A stretch of DNA of 29,594 bases from Funneliformis mosseae (lineage: Eukaryota > Glomeromycota > Glomeromycetes > Glomerales > Glomeraceae), in contig CAJVPP010000573.1 of NCBI GenBank assembly GCA_910592005.1, forward strand, positions 1 to 29,594. Reading direction: 5' to 3'. Position 1 is the stretch's first letter. Every line of letters begins with the position of its first letter. The notes beneath the pieces are model-generated. The model saw only the letters and a list, made by a program, of their open reading frames with translations. It was not told the DNA's origin and did not search any database. Both the position numbers and the translations under genes were made by a program. Below, one piece after another: positions 20,309 through 28,869 of this stretch.

Positions 20309-23300
20309 TCACAATTCACGCATTTTTTTTAACATTTTTGGTGCTTGCTTCGCTATCTTTGACCGATCAAAACCTTCAAGAGCATGCCATTCCTCTAATG
20401 ATTCTAATGTCTCTGTATCTTGAGCAGTATCCTGTATTACTGTAGTACAACAGCTTGATATTTTACTTGAAGGTTGCTTCTCATTAATATCTTCATTTGA
20501 TTTAATAAAAGTTAGGATAATGTAAGATTTTTCACGAACTGTCATTCGGAATTCATGTTTATCTGAATCTGGAATTTCTTTAACTTTTCAGATAAATGGC
20601 ATTCCTAAACAAAGCAGATAATCAGTTTCTCCGTCATCAATAATTACAATATTTACTGTTTCTATAATCCATCCATTTTTATGTTTACAGCTATTGGTAC
20701 ATCTTTATGCCCACCTATTAATTTTGTTTTATGTTCAGAATTATGCATAAGGAAAAAATCTGATACAGTTCTAAGATCCCATCCTAATGCATTGTTTAGT
20801 GCATTATTCATTACATTACATTCAGATGCACTATTGGAAAATCCATCAGGAATAATTGTATCATCAATTCTGCATTCCATATATTTAAGTGATTCAGTCC
20901 ATTTATTTTCAGATGATGGGTTTAAGATTTTTTTTCGCATTGCTGAAGATAATAACTGGTCATCTGATTCTGGAAAAAGTTTAGGTTTTTTACTTAAAGA
21001 TTTATGTGAGCTAGCCTCTGGTTGTGATGACTTATCTATTAGTGATAATATTCATTTTTTTTTTCATTCAAAGATAGGCTCATATCAGAATTATCATCAT
21101 ACCATATATTATCTTCTTCATTATATTCACTATTTTCTTCATTATTACTATAGTCATAATTTTTTTGTTTTATTGGTTGAAAAGGATAATATCGTTGTGT
21201 TCAATTTGATTTGGCTACTGGTTTTTTGGATTGATTTTCAAGTACCATTTTTTCAAATTGAGATGTCATTTGTCCAATTTCATCTACTTTTGATTCTATT
21301 CTATCCATTCTAGTGGATTGGTTTATTCTTTGAAAAGGTTTTTTAGGATAATGTGAATCTAAATCTTCTTTACTATATATACCTAAATTGTTAAAGAATT
21401 TTGCTAAATAATAATTTTCATAATCATTTTCTGTTTTTAAATTTGATGGGAGACCTCTTGGTTGTCTAACTGGTTCAATAGTTTGTGAAACTGTTGCCTG
21501 TATTTTCTGCGCTTTTGGGGTTTGAACTTCCTTTCTCAATTTTTCTATCTCAGCATCATAATTAGATTTCTATTTTGCTAATGTCTCATTAATCATTTTT
21601 TGTATATCAGGTGATTGCGAAATTACTGGAGCTTCTATTATTTTAGGATTATAGGAAGATTGTTGATAAATTTTACCTTCATCAAATTTGAAATACGTTC
21701 TAGCCACATATTTTTTAATTCAGTGAAAAATGCATTAATACCAGCTGAATTAGCAATTTTCATCCATGTATAAAGCTCACCTGGTAATTGATTTTTAAGA
21801 AAACCTAAAACTTGTGCATCATTGTCCGCTACTCCTATTGTTAGTAGTCGAATTCTAGCTTCATAAGTATCAGGAGTATCATAAGGCTGATATCTTTCTT
21901 GAGTCAATTTTTGAATTGCAGATTGTTGGCTACCTATTATTTCTCTTTGATATTTGGCATTTAAATAAGCTTATAATGTGGCGGGTGTATTTATAGCAGG
22001 ATTTCCTAATGTAAAAGAATCATTCGCAGGTACTGGAGCAAACTTTCCATCTATTTTGCTTTTTAAAACATCGCATTTAACAGCATCATTAAAATCTCCT
22101 GCATTTGCATTTTTAAGAGCCATCATTTGAGGCACTGCAATAGACCATGCTTGTTCTAATATATTTACATAATCATCAGGTGGCATTTGGCCTATATATT
22201 GTGGAATTGGTTGAAAAGATTGATAGATTAATTTTAATACTGGTCGTTGTCTACCTTCTGCCATATTTTGTGGATTATTTTGTAATAATAAAATTTGTCC
22301 CTGCAAATTTAAAATTAATTGTTCTGCATTTCGAGTTCTATTTTTCCACTTTTCTCATTTAAGATCGATCTGGATATCACATAAATGTAAATCATTTTTC
22401 AACGTATCTATTCTGATACGACATTGTTGTAATTCTAAAAAATACTGCTGGCATACAACTCTTTCATTATTATATGCAGTAGTTATTAAGTTAAGATCTC
22501 CTTGAGTTTGTGTTAACTCTGTTTGACGTATATCTCGTTCTGCTTTTGCATTATATCTTCGTTGTTGCTCATTTATAAGATCTGTTTGAAGATTGTTATA
22601 TTTGCGATATATCTGTCGTGTTACTCTTTTTATTTGATTGGATAAAATTGTTCTATTTGCTCCTGGATTATCCAAATAACCATCAATAGTATCGGCTAAC
22701 TCAGCTATTGTTGTCATATCTGGGTTAGATGTATAACTATCTTGAGAATTTTCATCTGATTCATATTCATTTTTTACATTCCATATCTGAGCATTTTGTA
22801 AAGTTTCTTGAGTATTTATAAGTTCTACTCTATCTTGGTATCTTAATAATGTTAATGCAAAGTTTTGACAATGTAAATCTGTAATACGAGTTTTTTTCTG
22901 AGCTAATTTATTATCTCGATCTCTAAGATTATATTTTAAAGTATCAATTTCACGTTTGAGACGTTCATTCTCATCTATTAACTTTACCGTTTGGTTGTAT
23001 GCTTTAGGAGTATTACCTGCAGATTTTGATATTTCTCAAATTCAGATTTTGAGTTTCTTTTCTCTTACATCAAATTCAGCTAATTGATTTTCCCTGGTAA
23101 TAAGTTTCTTATCTTTTTATTCGATCTCCTTTTTAAGATGATAGACAATTTTTTTTAGGTCTGATATCTCTTTTTCCAATTCCTCCCTTTCTTGTATTGA
23201 AAGTTCAATTGTATTTGCTAACTCCTCTTTGAGATATCAAATTCTTTCCTCACGTAAAACTATATCCTGTTCAAGATTGTATGTTTGGCGTTCATAGTCT

Positions 23301-23419
23301 CTGTTTGATTGAGCTAATCAATCGATTTCATCGTGAAGTTCTTGATTAGCTTGGCATAGACCCTTTAGGTCATGATTCGAAGAATCACCTAACGGCCTAC
23401 TCTGTAATAATTCATCCAT
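20309..23419 (-). pseudogene. coiled-coil / Gag-like / retropepsin-like polyprotein gene, heavily mutated
   Basis: The start is ATG 23419 (MDELLQSRPLGDSSN). About 330 codons of coiled coil follow, with Glu/Leu/Arg heptads. The middle reads FQPIPQYIGQMPPDDYVNIL, DVLKSKIDGKFAPVPAND, FLKNQLPGELYTWMKIA and INAFFTELKNMWLER, similar to retroelement Gag capsid helices. An acidic linker leads to a retropepsin-like region: FSNSASEC, ALGWDLRTVSDFFL, NIVIIDDGETDYLLCLGMPF, HEFRM. The catalytic DSGA motif is replaced by NSAS (Asn codon 20835-20833), and a Gly is missing. No CCHC knuckle is seen. At least eight stops (first at 23320-23318) and about five frameshifts. The family resembles a multi-copy Rhizophagus protein. 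No reverse transcriptase or RNase H is nearby. Confidence 0.68.
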
Positions 23420-23448
23420 GTTTTTTATTCACTATAATAATAAAAGTT
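23420..23448. promoter_or_regulatory. 29-bp divergent promoter gap, Gag-like gene / integrase
   Basis: Only 29 bp, nearly all A and T, separate the ATG of the leftward Gag-like gene (23419) from the ATG of the rightward integrase (23449). If both starts are right, the promoters must overlap the opposite genes or be shared. Either ATG could instead be internal to a longer transcript. Confidence 0.4.
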
Positions 23449-24594
23449 ATGATTGAAGAAACAAAGTTTCGAATCTCTGATTCATCTGTAGACCCTTCAG
23501 GTTATTGCTTTGCAATAATTTATATTGACTCACAAAGAGCTCATGATCTTGATTGTGAAATTGCTTTACAGAAATTATATTACAGACCTGAAGGGTACTA
23601 TCGAATTGTTGAAAAAATGCATAATGCATCACGTATAGCTAGTTATAATTTTTTGTTAACAGATATTAAAAACTGGTTAAATAAACAGATAACTTTTTTG
23701 GTTCATAAACCTCAACCAAAATTTATTCAGTATGCTTCTTTTAATAATATACAGAGATTAAATGAAATGCATCAATCTGATCTTACTCCTATGCCTCATG
23801 ATAAAATTAGTAATCGAGTTTTTAAATATAGGCTTATAATAAAAGATGTCGCTACAAGATATCGTAAAAGTTGTGCATTAACTAATAAATCCGCTTCTAC
23901 TATTGCAAAAGCAATTAAAAAAAATTATGAGAATCCTAATAATCCTCTTTCTTGGCCTAATGTTTTTAGAACTGATAAAGATACTGAGTATTTAGCTAAG
24001 TATAAAGATTTATTATTAAGCTATGGCATATTTTTCAATCCCAAAAAATCTAAAAAAAGCAATACTATAGCAGAGCGCGATCATCAAGAATTTAAAAAAC
24101 ATGCTTTCATTTGCCAAGATGCCGTAGATTTTCATTTACCTTTGTCTGATAGGTCTAGAGCATAGGTTAAAGGTCTTCATATTAATGATGATACTTTTAA
24201 TAATACTCCAACCCGATTAATTCATATATCACCTAATGAAGCTGTAAAAAGAGCTTTGAAAGGTGAAAAGATAATTGCTGATTCATCTGTAAAACATCGA
24301 AGACCTATTGGGTTTGATGAACCTCGGTTAACCTATAAAGATTCTGTTTTATATTTACTCGAACCTGAAGAGTTAGAATTTGGTAATAGACGTATAACCG
24401 ATATGAATTGGTCTCCAAAAATTTTTCGTATTAAGGAATCACTAATACAAAAAAATCAACCGGTATTATACTGGCTTATGGATGAAAATAGGGATAGTCC
24501 TGAGAGATCATTTGTAAGAGAACAATTGATAGTAGTTAATAATAATGTAGAATATCCCCCAAATGGATCCTTAAACAATATTAAATTATTCTGA
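23449..24594 (+). pseudogene. Polinton-type DDE (rve) integrase, one premature stop
   Basis: The frame is continuous over 381 codons apart from one TAG at 24163-24165 (SRA*VKGLH). This is most simply a lost Trp (TGG to TAG). The N-terminal region reads LYYRPEGYYR..., DIKNWLNKQITFL. The catalytic core shows MHQSDLTPMP (D111), IIKDVATRYRKS, NVFRTDKDTEY (D176) and NTIAERDHQEF (E209), the spacing expected of retroviral-type integrases. The part after the stop holds [14 protein letters not shown]..., [14 protein letters not shown], consistent with a C-terminal DNA- or chromatin-binding domain. It would insert the element and create the target duplication. All three catalytic residues are kept. Confidence 0.85.
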
Positions 24595-24610
24595 AAGAAT
24601 AAGCCTCGCT

Positions 24611-24952
24611 CTACTCATCTATAAGTACATCTTCAACGGCTTTCTCAATTTCTGTTTCAGTCATAGGCCTATCTTTTTTGGATAGCTTATAATAAAGATT
24701 ATATAAATCTTCTATACTAGTAAGTAGCTCCTTTTTACCTTGATATCATTTTCTATATCTCGACATTCTTTTATTATATGTTTCTTCATTTGGAAATAGT
24801 GTTATTGCTGTATATTTTATATACTCATCTCGATTTTCTGCATTATGCAAATTTTTTACATATACAGCGTATTTACTAATAAGCTTACTATCTTTTCTAT
24901 ATCGAAGACGAAAGGCTTCTTTTATTATTTTAATTTGTGCTGATTTAATCAT
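24611..24952 (-). pseudogene. small helical protein, one in-frame TGA
   Basis: ATG 24952 starts MIKSAQIKIIKEAFRLRYRK and continues AENRDEYIKYTAITLFPNEE, YNKRMSRYRK. A TGA at 24748-24746 then interrupts, and the same frame goes on YQGKKELLTSIEDLYNLYYK and ends KAVEDVLIDE at TAG 24611. The total is about 113 codons. It is basic at the start and acidic at the end, with alpha-helical character. The TGA fits Trp or Arg. It lies tail-to-tail with the integrase, only 16 bp apart. Unknown family. Confidence 0.45.
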
Positions 24953-25243
24953 TTTTCATGTAATAGCTTCCTGTATCGTTAACTCTGAGTCCTGCTTATT
25001 TATTAAACTCAAATTATTATCTGTTATACTTAGTTTATACTTACTCTGTATTTTGTTTTATATAATATAAATTTATTCAATACGAGTTTTATTATCCCAT
25101 CTTCTCATAATTTCATTACTCAAAGCTAGATTATTACAGCTACCAATATATTATTTTTGACTATATATCTTTTTGAACATGTGAGAAAAAAAAACAGTTA
25201 TCTTCTAAATGAGTTTTATAGCTTACTCATCTATTACCAAAAA
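24953..25243. other. AT-rich spacer
   Basis: I see no gene, structured RNA or repeat in these 290 bases between two leftward genes. Confidence 0.5.
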
Positions 25244-25817
25244 CTAGTCTTCGTCAAATATATCTTCTATAATTTGAGATGCAATATCATCCTCACTTCG
25301 TGAGTCAACTTCTATTTTATTAATTTCAATTTTCAGATATTTACTCACTAATTGATTTACTATTTTATCTGTTATTCGTTCACAATTTTGTATTTTTATA
25401 GTTTTTATACTTGTACATTTTTCTGGTATACTTAAGACAGTTTTTGGTGCTATTCGATTACTTTCATAGATAAATATATGCTTTAGATTCTTGCATATAT
25501 CCAATGTCATTTTTAGTGACTATTGTTAAGAAATCCCCAACCACAATCCTTAAATGATATAGTTATTATATCTTGGCTTATACCTACAATGTCTTCTAAT
25601 AGAAATTCATTCGTATTAAAATAATTATCTATTCTTTCGAATTCTATCTGTTTTATATATTTTATTACATTCAGTAATGGTTTCTTTTTTACTAATTCTA
25701 CAAATTTTATAATATTGTATCTATATAATGTAATTCTTCTCCATATTAAATATGTTGCACATTCATTCCATCATTTATTAACATATAAAACTGATGATAA
25801 TAATTTATTATTAGCAT

Positions 25818-25844
25818 ACTGCGAAGCAGGACACTTCGTATCTA
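25818..25844. repeat. 27-bp hairpin repeat, copy 2 (inside F-box)
   Basis: CTGCGAAGCAGGACACTTCG plus TATCTAA has the stem CGAAG / CTTCG with a 7-base loop. Its length is exactly 9 codons, and on the minus strand it reads LDTKCPASQ in the F-box frame, splitting the F-box motif without shifting it. Confidence 0.72.
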
Positions 25845-25941
25845 ATATATCATTTTGTGTTCATAAATGTTGAAATATTTCTATTATAATTTCATTTGAA
25901 AGATTTATATTAGCCTTTTTTAATAGTTTCCTTTTTACTGT

Positions 25942-25968
25942 CTGTAAAACAGGATATTCTGTATCTAA
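25942..25968. repeat. 27-bp hairpin repeat, copy 3 (diverged)
   Basis: CTGTAAAACAGGATATTCTG plus TATCTAA has the same length and register as copy 2 but has lost much of the stem, mostly by transitions. On the minus strand it reads LDTEYPVLQ in the same frame, 5' of the F-box. Confidence 0.65.
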
Positions 25969-27126
25969 CTTTGTATTTTGTTCTTTATCTTGTATTTTTC
26001 CAAAATCTAATAAACTATTTGTAATGCAAAGCTCATTTTTTTCGAAATAGTCAAATTTAAAATTTCTGAATATGGTGGTTTCCATATAACTGACATACAA
26101 TTTTTTATTACACAAACTCCTCTTTTCTCTAATTTTAGCTCACCCATTTCTATTCCCGTTTTAAGTTCTACTTTTTCAGCTATAATAAAACCATCTGTAT
26201 GTATACGTTTTACTTGATCTCCTAGTGGTTTTACAATTTCTGATATTCTTTTTCGTGCTAATACTAATTAGAATAGTTTTATTCGTGGATGTATACCATA
26301 ATTTTGCCCATTTCTTTGCTCACATAAGACACTCTATAATGAAACTAATAATGCTTTACTTACTTTTTTAGCTATTCCACCTTCTTTCTTAATATTATAT
26401 AATATATTTCCCATTTACCAAATATGTCTCTTCCACTAATACATGTATTTTTTTCATATATAAGTGCATTTGGTGATTCATTCATTAAATATACTTTCAA
26501 TCCATTTTTTTAGCACGTTCTAAATCATAATGTGTATAAATTCCATATGGATTATATCACAAATATCTTGTATATTGAAGGCTTTTCTTTAGAGGATTTC
26601 CTTCTATTGTTACTTTATAAATTTCATACAGAAATTTACCCCATTTTTTAGCAAAAGTTGAATTTATTGTATGAAATTTACCTTGTGCAAAAGGCCATGA
26701 TGCCTCTTTCTTTAACATTTCATATACATACATTGAGTTTATATTATATTGAATAGCTTCTCCTTCATACCTTTCAGCAAATACTAAAGCACCTGTTGAT
26801 GCTAAATTTAACCAAGCATTTTCTTTTTCATTTACTTTTTCGCTTCTTTTTGATACTAAAGTAGTTTCTCTAAAAAGTTTTAAACTTGTTAATGTATAAC
26901 TTCCAGATTTTCGCATATCAACTTGTCCATTTGTTTTTTCTGCTATAGTTTCTGATTCTTTGATAATTCTTTTATAGGCTTTTATAGTTGTTTCTTTTAA
27001 ATCCGATTTAATAAAATAGTACTTGTTAGATAAAGTACAGAAATCTTCTTTAACACCATACCATTTTCTTTTTCCATCATAAAACTCAAACCCATTTGCT
27101 ATATTTTTATAAATTAAGATAGTTTT

Positions 27127-27151
27127 ATTGCGAAGCAATAAGGCTCTGCCA
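27127..27151 (+). repeat. short hairpin repeat ATTGCGAAGCAATAAGGCTCTGCCA (inside PolB2)
   Basis: The third copy of the ATTGC-N3-GCAAT family lies inside the open reading frame of PolB2. On the minus strand it encodes GRALLLRNK between the shared leader and the polymerase body, so it was inserted or kept in frame. Confidence 0.6.
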
Positions 27152-27330
27152 CTATCTTGGTAGTTTACGATATTTTGCTTTGAAGTAGATCCTATCTCGG
27201 AGTCGAGTATCAATACACTTACCTCTCTCAGCTGGATTGGCTGGTGCGTCAGTGGGTTTTCATTGAATGAAATAAGATCACTTTTGAGAATGGGTGCTGG
27301 GGCTTGGTTTTGCATCGAAATTGGGTTTTC

Positions 27331-27368
27331 AGCTAGTGTCACATTTTGCATCGAAATTGGGTTTTCAG
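27331..27368 (-). repeat. in-frame tandem repeat AENPISMQN in PolB2 leader
   Basis: The nonapeptide AENPISMQN occurs twice in the Asn/Pro/Gln-rich leader; its DNA word is CATCGAAATTGGGTTTTCAGCT on the plus strand. The left leader instead has ENPA/ENPV repeats at 4093-4125. It is a flexible, slippage-prone linker. Confidence 0.6.
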
Positions 27369-27534
27369 CTGGATTTCCTACTGAAGCTGGGACTGGATTT
27401 TGCATTAAACGCAAAGCCGGTAAACATTGACCTTTACGAAGGTTTCTATTTAAATTTATGTGTTTATTAAGATCTCGGGTTTTACCGGTTCTTATTTCTC
27501 GATCACAACCTGGACATTTAAGTATCTTAACCAT

Positions 27535-27622
27535 AGTAATATATAATCTGTATTTTTTATTATTATAGCCAGATCTTTTGTTTAAATTAAAATAATTAAT
27601 TCAGTTATATAAATTTATCGAA
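27535..27622. promoter_or_regulatory. two-way promoter gap in right TIR (88 bp)
   Basis: Mirror of 3850-3936, between the divergent starts of PolB2 (27534) and the outward small gene (27623). It contains TATAATAATA and TTTAAATT AT-rich blocks. The promoter role is inferred from position. Confidence 0.5.
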
Positions 27623-27856
27623 ATGCACGGTAAATATACTTGCGAATATATACACAACTCTGGAGAAGTCTGTAGATGCAGATGCTGACATTGTGAAGGA
27701 TGCCACGAACATTAGAGAGCAAAAAAACGTATTTTATGTAAGGTTTGTAGTAAGCCAACTTCTTCTACACCCAGTACTTGTAAAAAATATGCTAAAGGAT
27801 ATTATTATGTTATGCAGTTTTATGCTAGACAGATGCAAAATATCCTTACTCTGTAA
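27623..27856 (+). pseudogene. small Cys/His-rich protein gene in right TIR, two in-frame stops
   Basis: A 78-codon frame from ATG 27623 (MHGKYTCEYIHNSGEVCRCR) to TAA 27854 runs outwards. Paired Cys residues (CRCRC, HCEGCH, LCKVCSK) suggest a small zinc-binding protein. TGA and TAG occur at the same codons as in the left copy. So the stops predate the last homogenisation of the TIRs, or the gene is read differently. In 95 bases compared with the left copy there are 8 differences, all transitions. The copy is one Tyr codon longer than the left. Function unknown. Confidence 0.55.
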
Positions 27857-28139
27857 GACTTCAGATGTTTGAAGAGTGTCCATAGGGTCAGAAAATCAGC
27901 ATAAGTTTAATTGATATTGCTAGATACCATAGCATCCTCACTTTGTGAGACCAAGAAATACACTTGTCACGTACTTAGGGCTTAGTCCATTACTTTGCAA
28001 TAAATTTTTAGCACTTATTATAGAATAATAACACTTCATATCTGTGCTTGCTCCGCTAATTATATTTTTTACTATACTTTTTATCAAAAGAATACTTTAA
28101 GAATGCTACTGCTTCACTTTACTTTGCAGTATTAAAAAA

Positions 28140-28690
28140 GCTAATTGTTGACTAAATAGATAACTAATGCTCTGCTACGCTTTACATTCAGAGTCGCTAT
28201 GCTCCTCCAAGACAGAAAACAGTTTAGTAATCAAATAAGATAACTATGCTCTGCTACGCTTCGCATTCGGACTCGCTATGCTCCTCTAAGTCAGAAAACT
28301 AAATAGTAATCAAAATAGTTAACAAAAAAATACACCAAACGTGAATAAATCATCATTGATTTAATATCGCAATTGAGTTTTTATCATCAAATAGAGAGGA
28401 TGTGCTCACAATAACAGAAAGCTAAATAGTGACCAAATAGGATATCAAAAAATACACCATTCATATTTCGCATTCCCCTAAAAGTTTATACTCACAGTGA
28501 TAGAATACTAATTAGCAGTCAAATAAGATAACTATGCTCCGCTATGCTCCGCAACTGCATTACACATACCTAAGGTGTATGCTTCTTAGTATTAGAAAGC
28601 TAATTGTGAACTAATCAGATAACTAATACTCAGCTACGCTTCGCATTCGAAGTCGCTGTGCTCCTCTGGGTCAGAAAGCTAAATAGTAAT
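28140..28690. repeat. imperfect repeat array inside right TIR
   Basis: Mirror of 2783-3340. The words CTCTGCTACGCTTCGCATTC, TCGCTATGCTCCTC and TTATCTTATTTGATTACTAA occur several times. This copy keeps CG in CTACGCTTCGC where other units have CACATTC or TACATTC forms. Confidence 0.75.
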
Positions 28691-28864
28691 CAAAATAGAT
28701 ATAAAAAAATACATTACAAGGTGTCATATATAAAAAAAACACACTGAATATAGATTTATATAAGTTTATCAGGAACATAGTAAAAGACTGAAATCTATAG
28801 AAAACGGAAGTGTTTAAAAAAATTACACCCAAAATTGTCCTAAAAAGCCCACTAATATATTACT

Positions 28865-28869
28865 TAATG
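28865..28869. repeat. target-site duplication TAATG, right copy
   Basis: TAATG directly follows the terminal ...ATATATTACT and equals the five bases before the left terminus (2605-2609). Confidence 0.65.

Larger units (their letters stand above)
25244..26085 (-). pseudogene. F-box / leucine-rich-type gene carrying in-frame hairpin repeats
   Basis: The F-box motif ANINLSNEIIIEIFQHL is followed, after a TGA and an insertion, by KLLSSVLYVNK, WNECATYLIWRRITLYRYN. This is the usual F-box second half (LxxVxxxNxxWxxxAxxxLW). Downstream comes leucine-rich-like sequence (LKHIFIYESNRIAPKTVLSI, TSIKTIKIQNCERITDKIV) and an acidic tail DEDD-like IIEDIFDED. Stops and a frameshift near 25510 break it. Two 27-bp repeats are embedded in frame. 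One, before the F-box, reads LDTEYPVLQ. The other, between the two F-box halves, reads LDTKCPASQ. The start is uncertain; it overlaps the 3' end of PolB2. F-box genes are very numerous in AM fungi, and this one may be captured host DNA. Confidence 0.55.
26007..27534 (-). pseudogene. second, divergent family-B DNA polymerase (PolB2) with TIR-encoded leader
   Basis: ATG 27534 opens a 325-codon frame. Residues 1-48 (CPGCDREIRTGKTRDLNKH..., KGQCLPAL) equal the leader of PolB1, and similarity fades after about residue 110. Then come ENAWLNLASTGALVFAERYE, motif A QYNINSMYVYEM (262-273) and SWPFAQGKFHTI. After a TGA and frameshifts, shifted frames read NPYGIYTHYDLERAKK, SPNALIYEKNTCISGRDIFG, KKVSKALLVSLW (motif B region), RIHTDGFIIAE (motif C) and GELKLEKRG. 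These match protein-primed PolBs of the linear-plasmid/viral type with HTDGF, not the YTDTD Polinton type. The motif A Asp is Asn264 here, a loss consistent with G-to-A. I see no exonuclease domain. It is shorter than PolB1 and non-functional. Confidence 0.72.
2610..28864. mobile_element. Maverick/Polinton-like element, about 26.3 kb, decayed
   Basis: The element has inverted termini starting 5'-AG, about 1.5 kb TIRs, and a TAATG duplication. It carries a protein-primed PolB with N-terminal exonuclease, an rve-type integrase with D, D and E in place, and an FtsK/HerA-like packaging ATPase. Those three proteins together define Maverick/Polinton elements. Unusual contents are a second PolB at the other end, a Gag-like/retropepsin gene, intron-bearing fungal genes, and a second ATPase fragment. 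No capsid or adenoviral-type protease gene was recognised. Most genes carry in-frame stops and frameshifts, so this copy is not autonomous. Confidence 0.88.
27360..28864 (-). repeat. right terminal inverted repeat
   Basis: This is the inverted copy of 2610-4110. It ends ...ACTAATATATTACT at 28864 and contains the mirror repeat array (28140-28690), the small outward gene (27623-27856), the two-way promoter (27535-27622) and the start of PolB2. It keeps several CpG sites lost from the left copy. The termini are intact enough to define the element's end exactly. Confidence 0.9.

Noticed and set aside
20681..21313. 210-codon plus-strand frame over the retropepsin region
   Set aside because: It is Phe/Ile/His-rich and low in complexity in its second half, as expected from the complement of an Asn/Glu-rich linker. 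The minus strand carries the protease-like pattern.
22147..22362. 71-codon hydrophobic plus-strand frame
   Set aside because: It is antisense to the Gag-like region; hydrophobicity comes from the complement of Gln/Asn/Lys codons.
20309..24594. Nested LTR retrotransposon made of the Gag-like gene and the integrase
   Set aside because: They are on opposite strands, no RT/RNase H or LTRs are visible, and an integrase of this type is expected in a Polinton.
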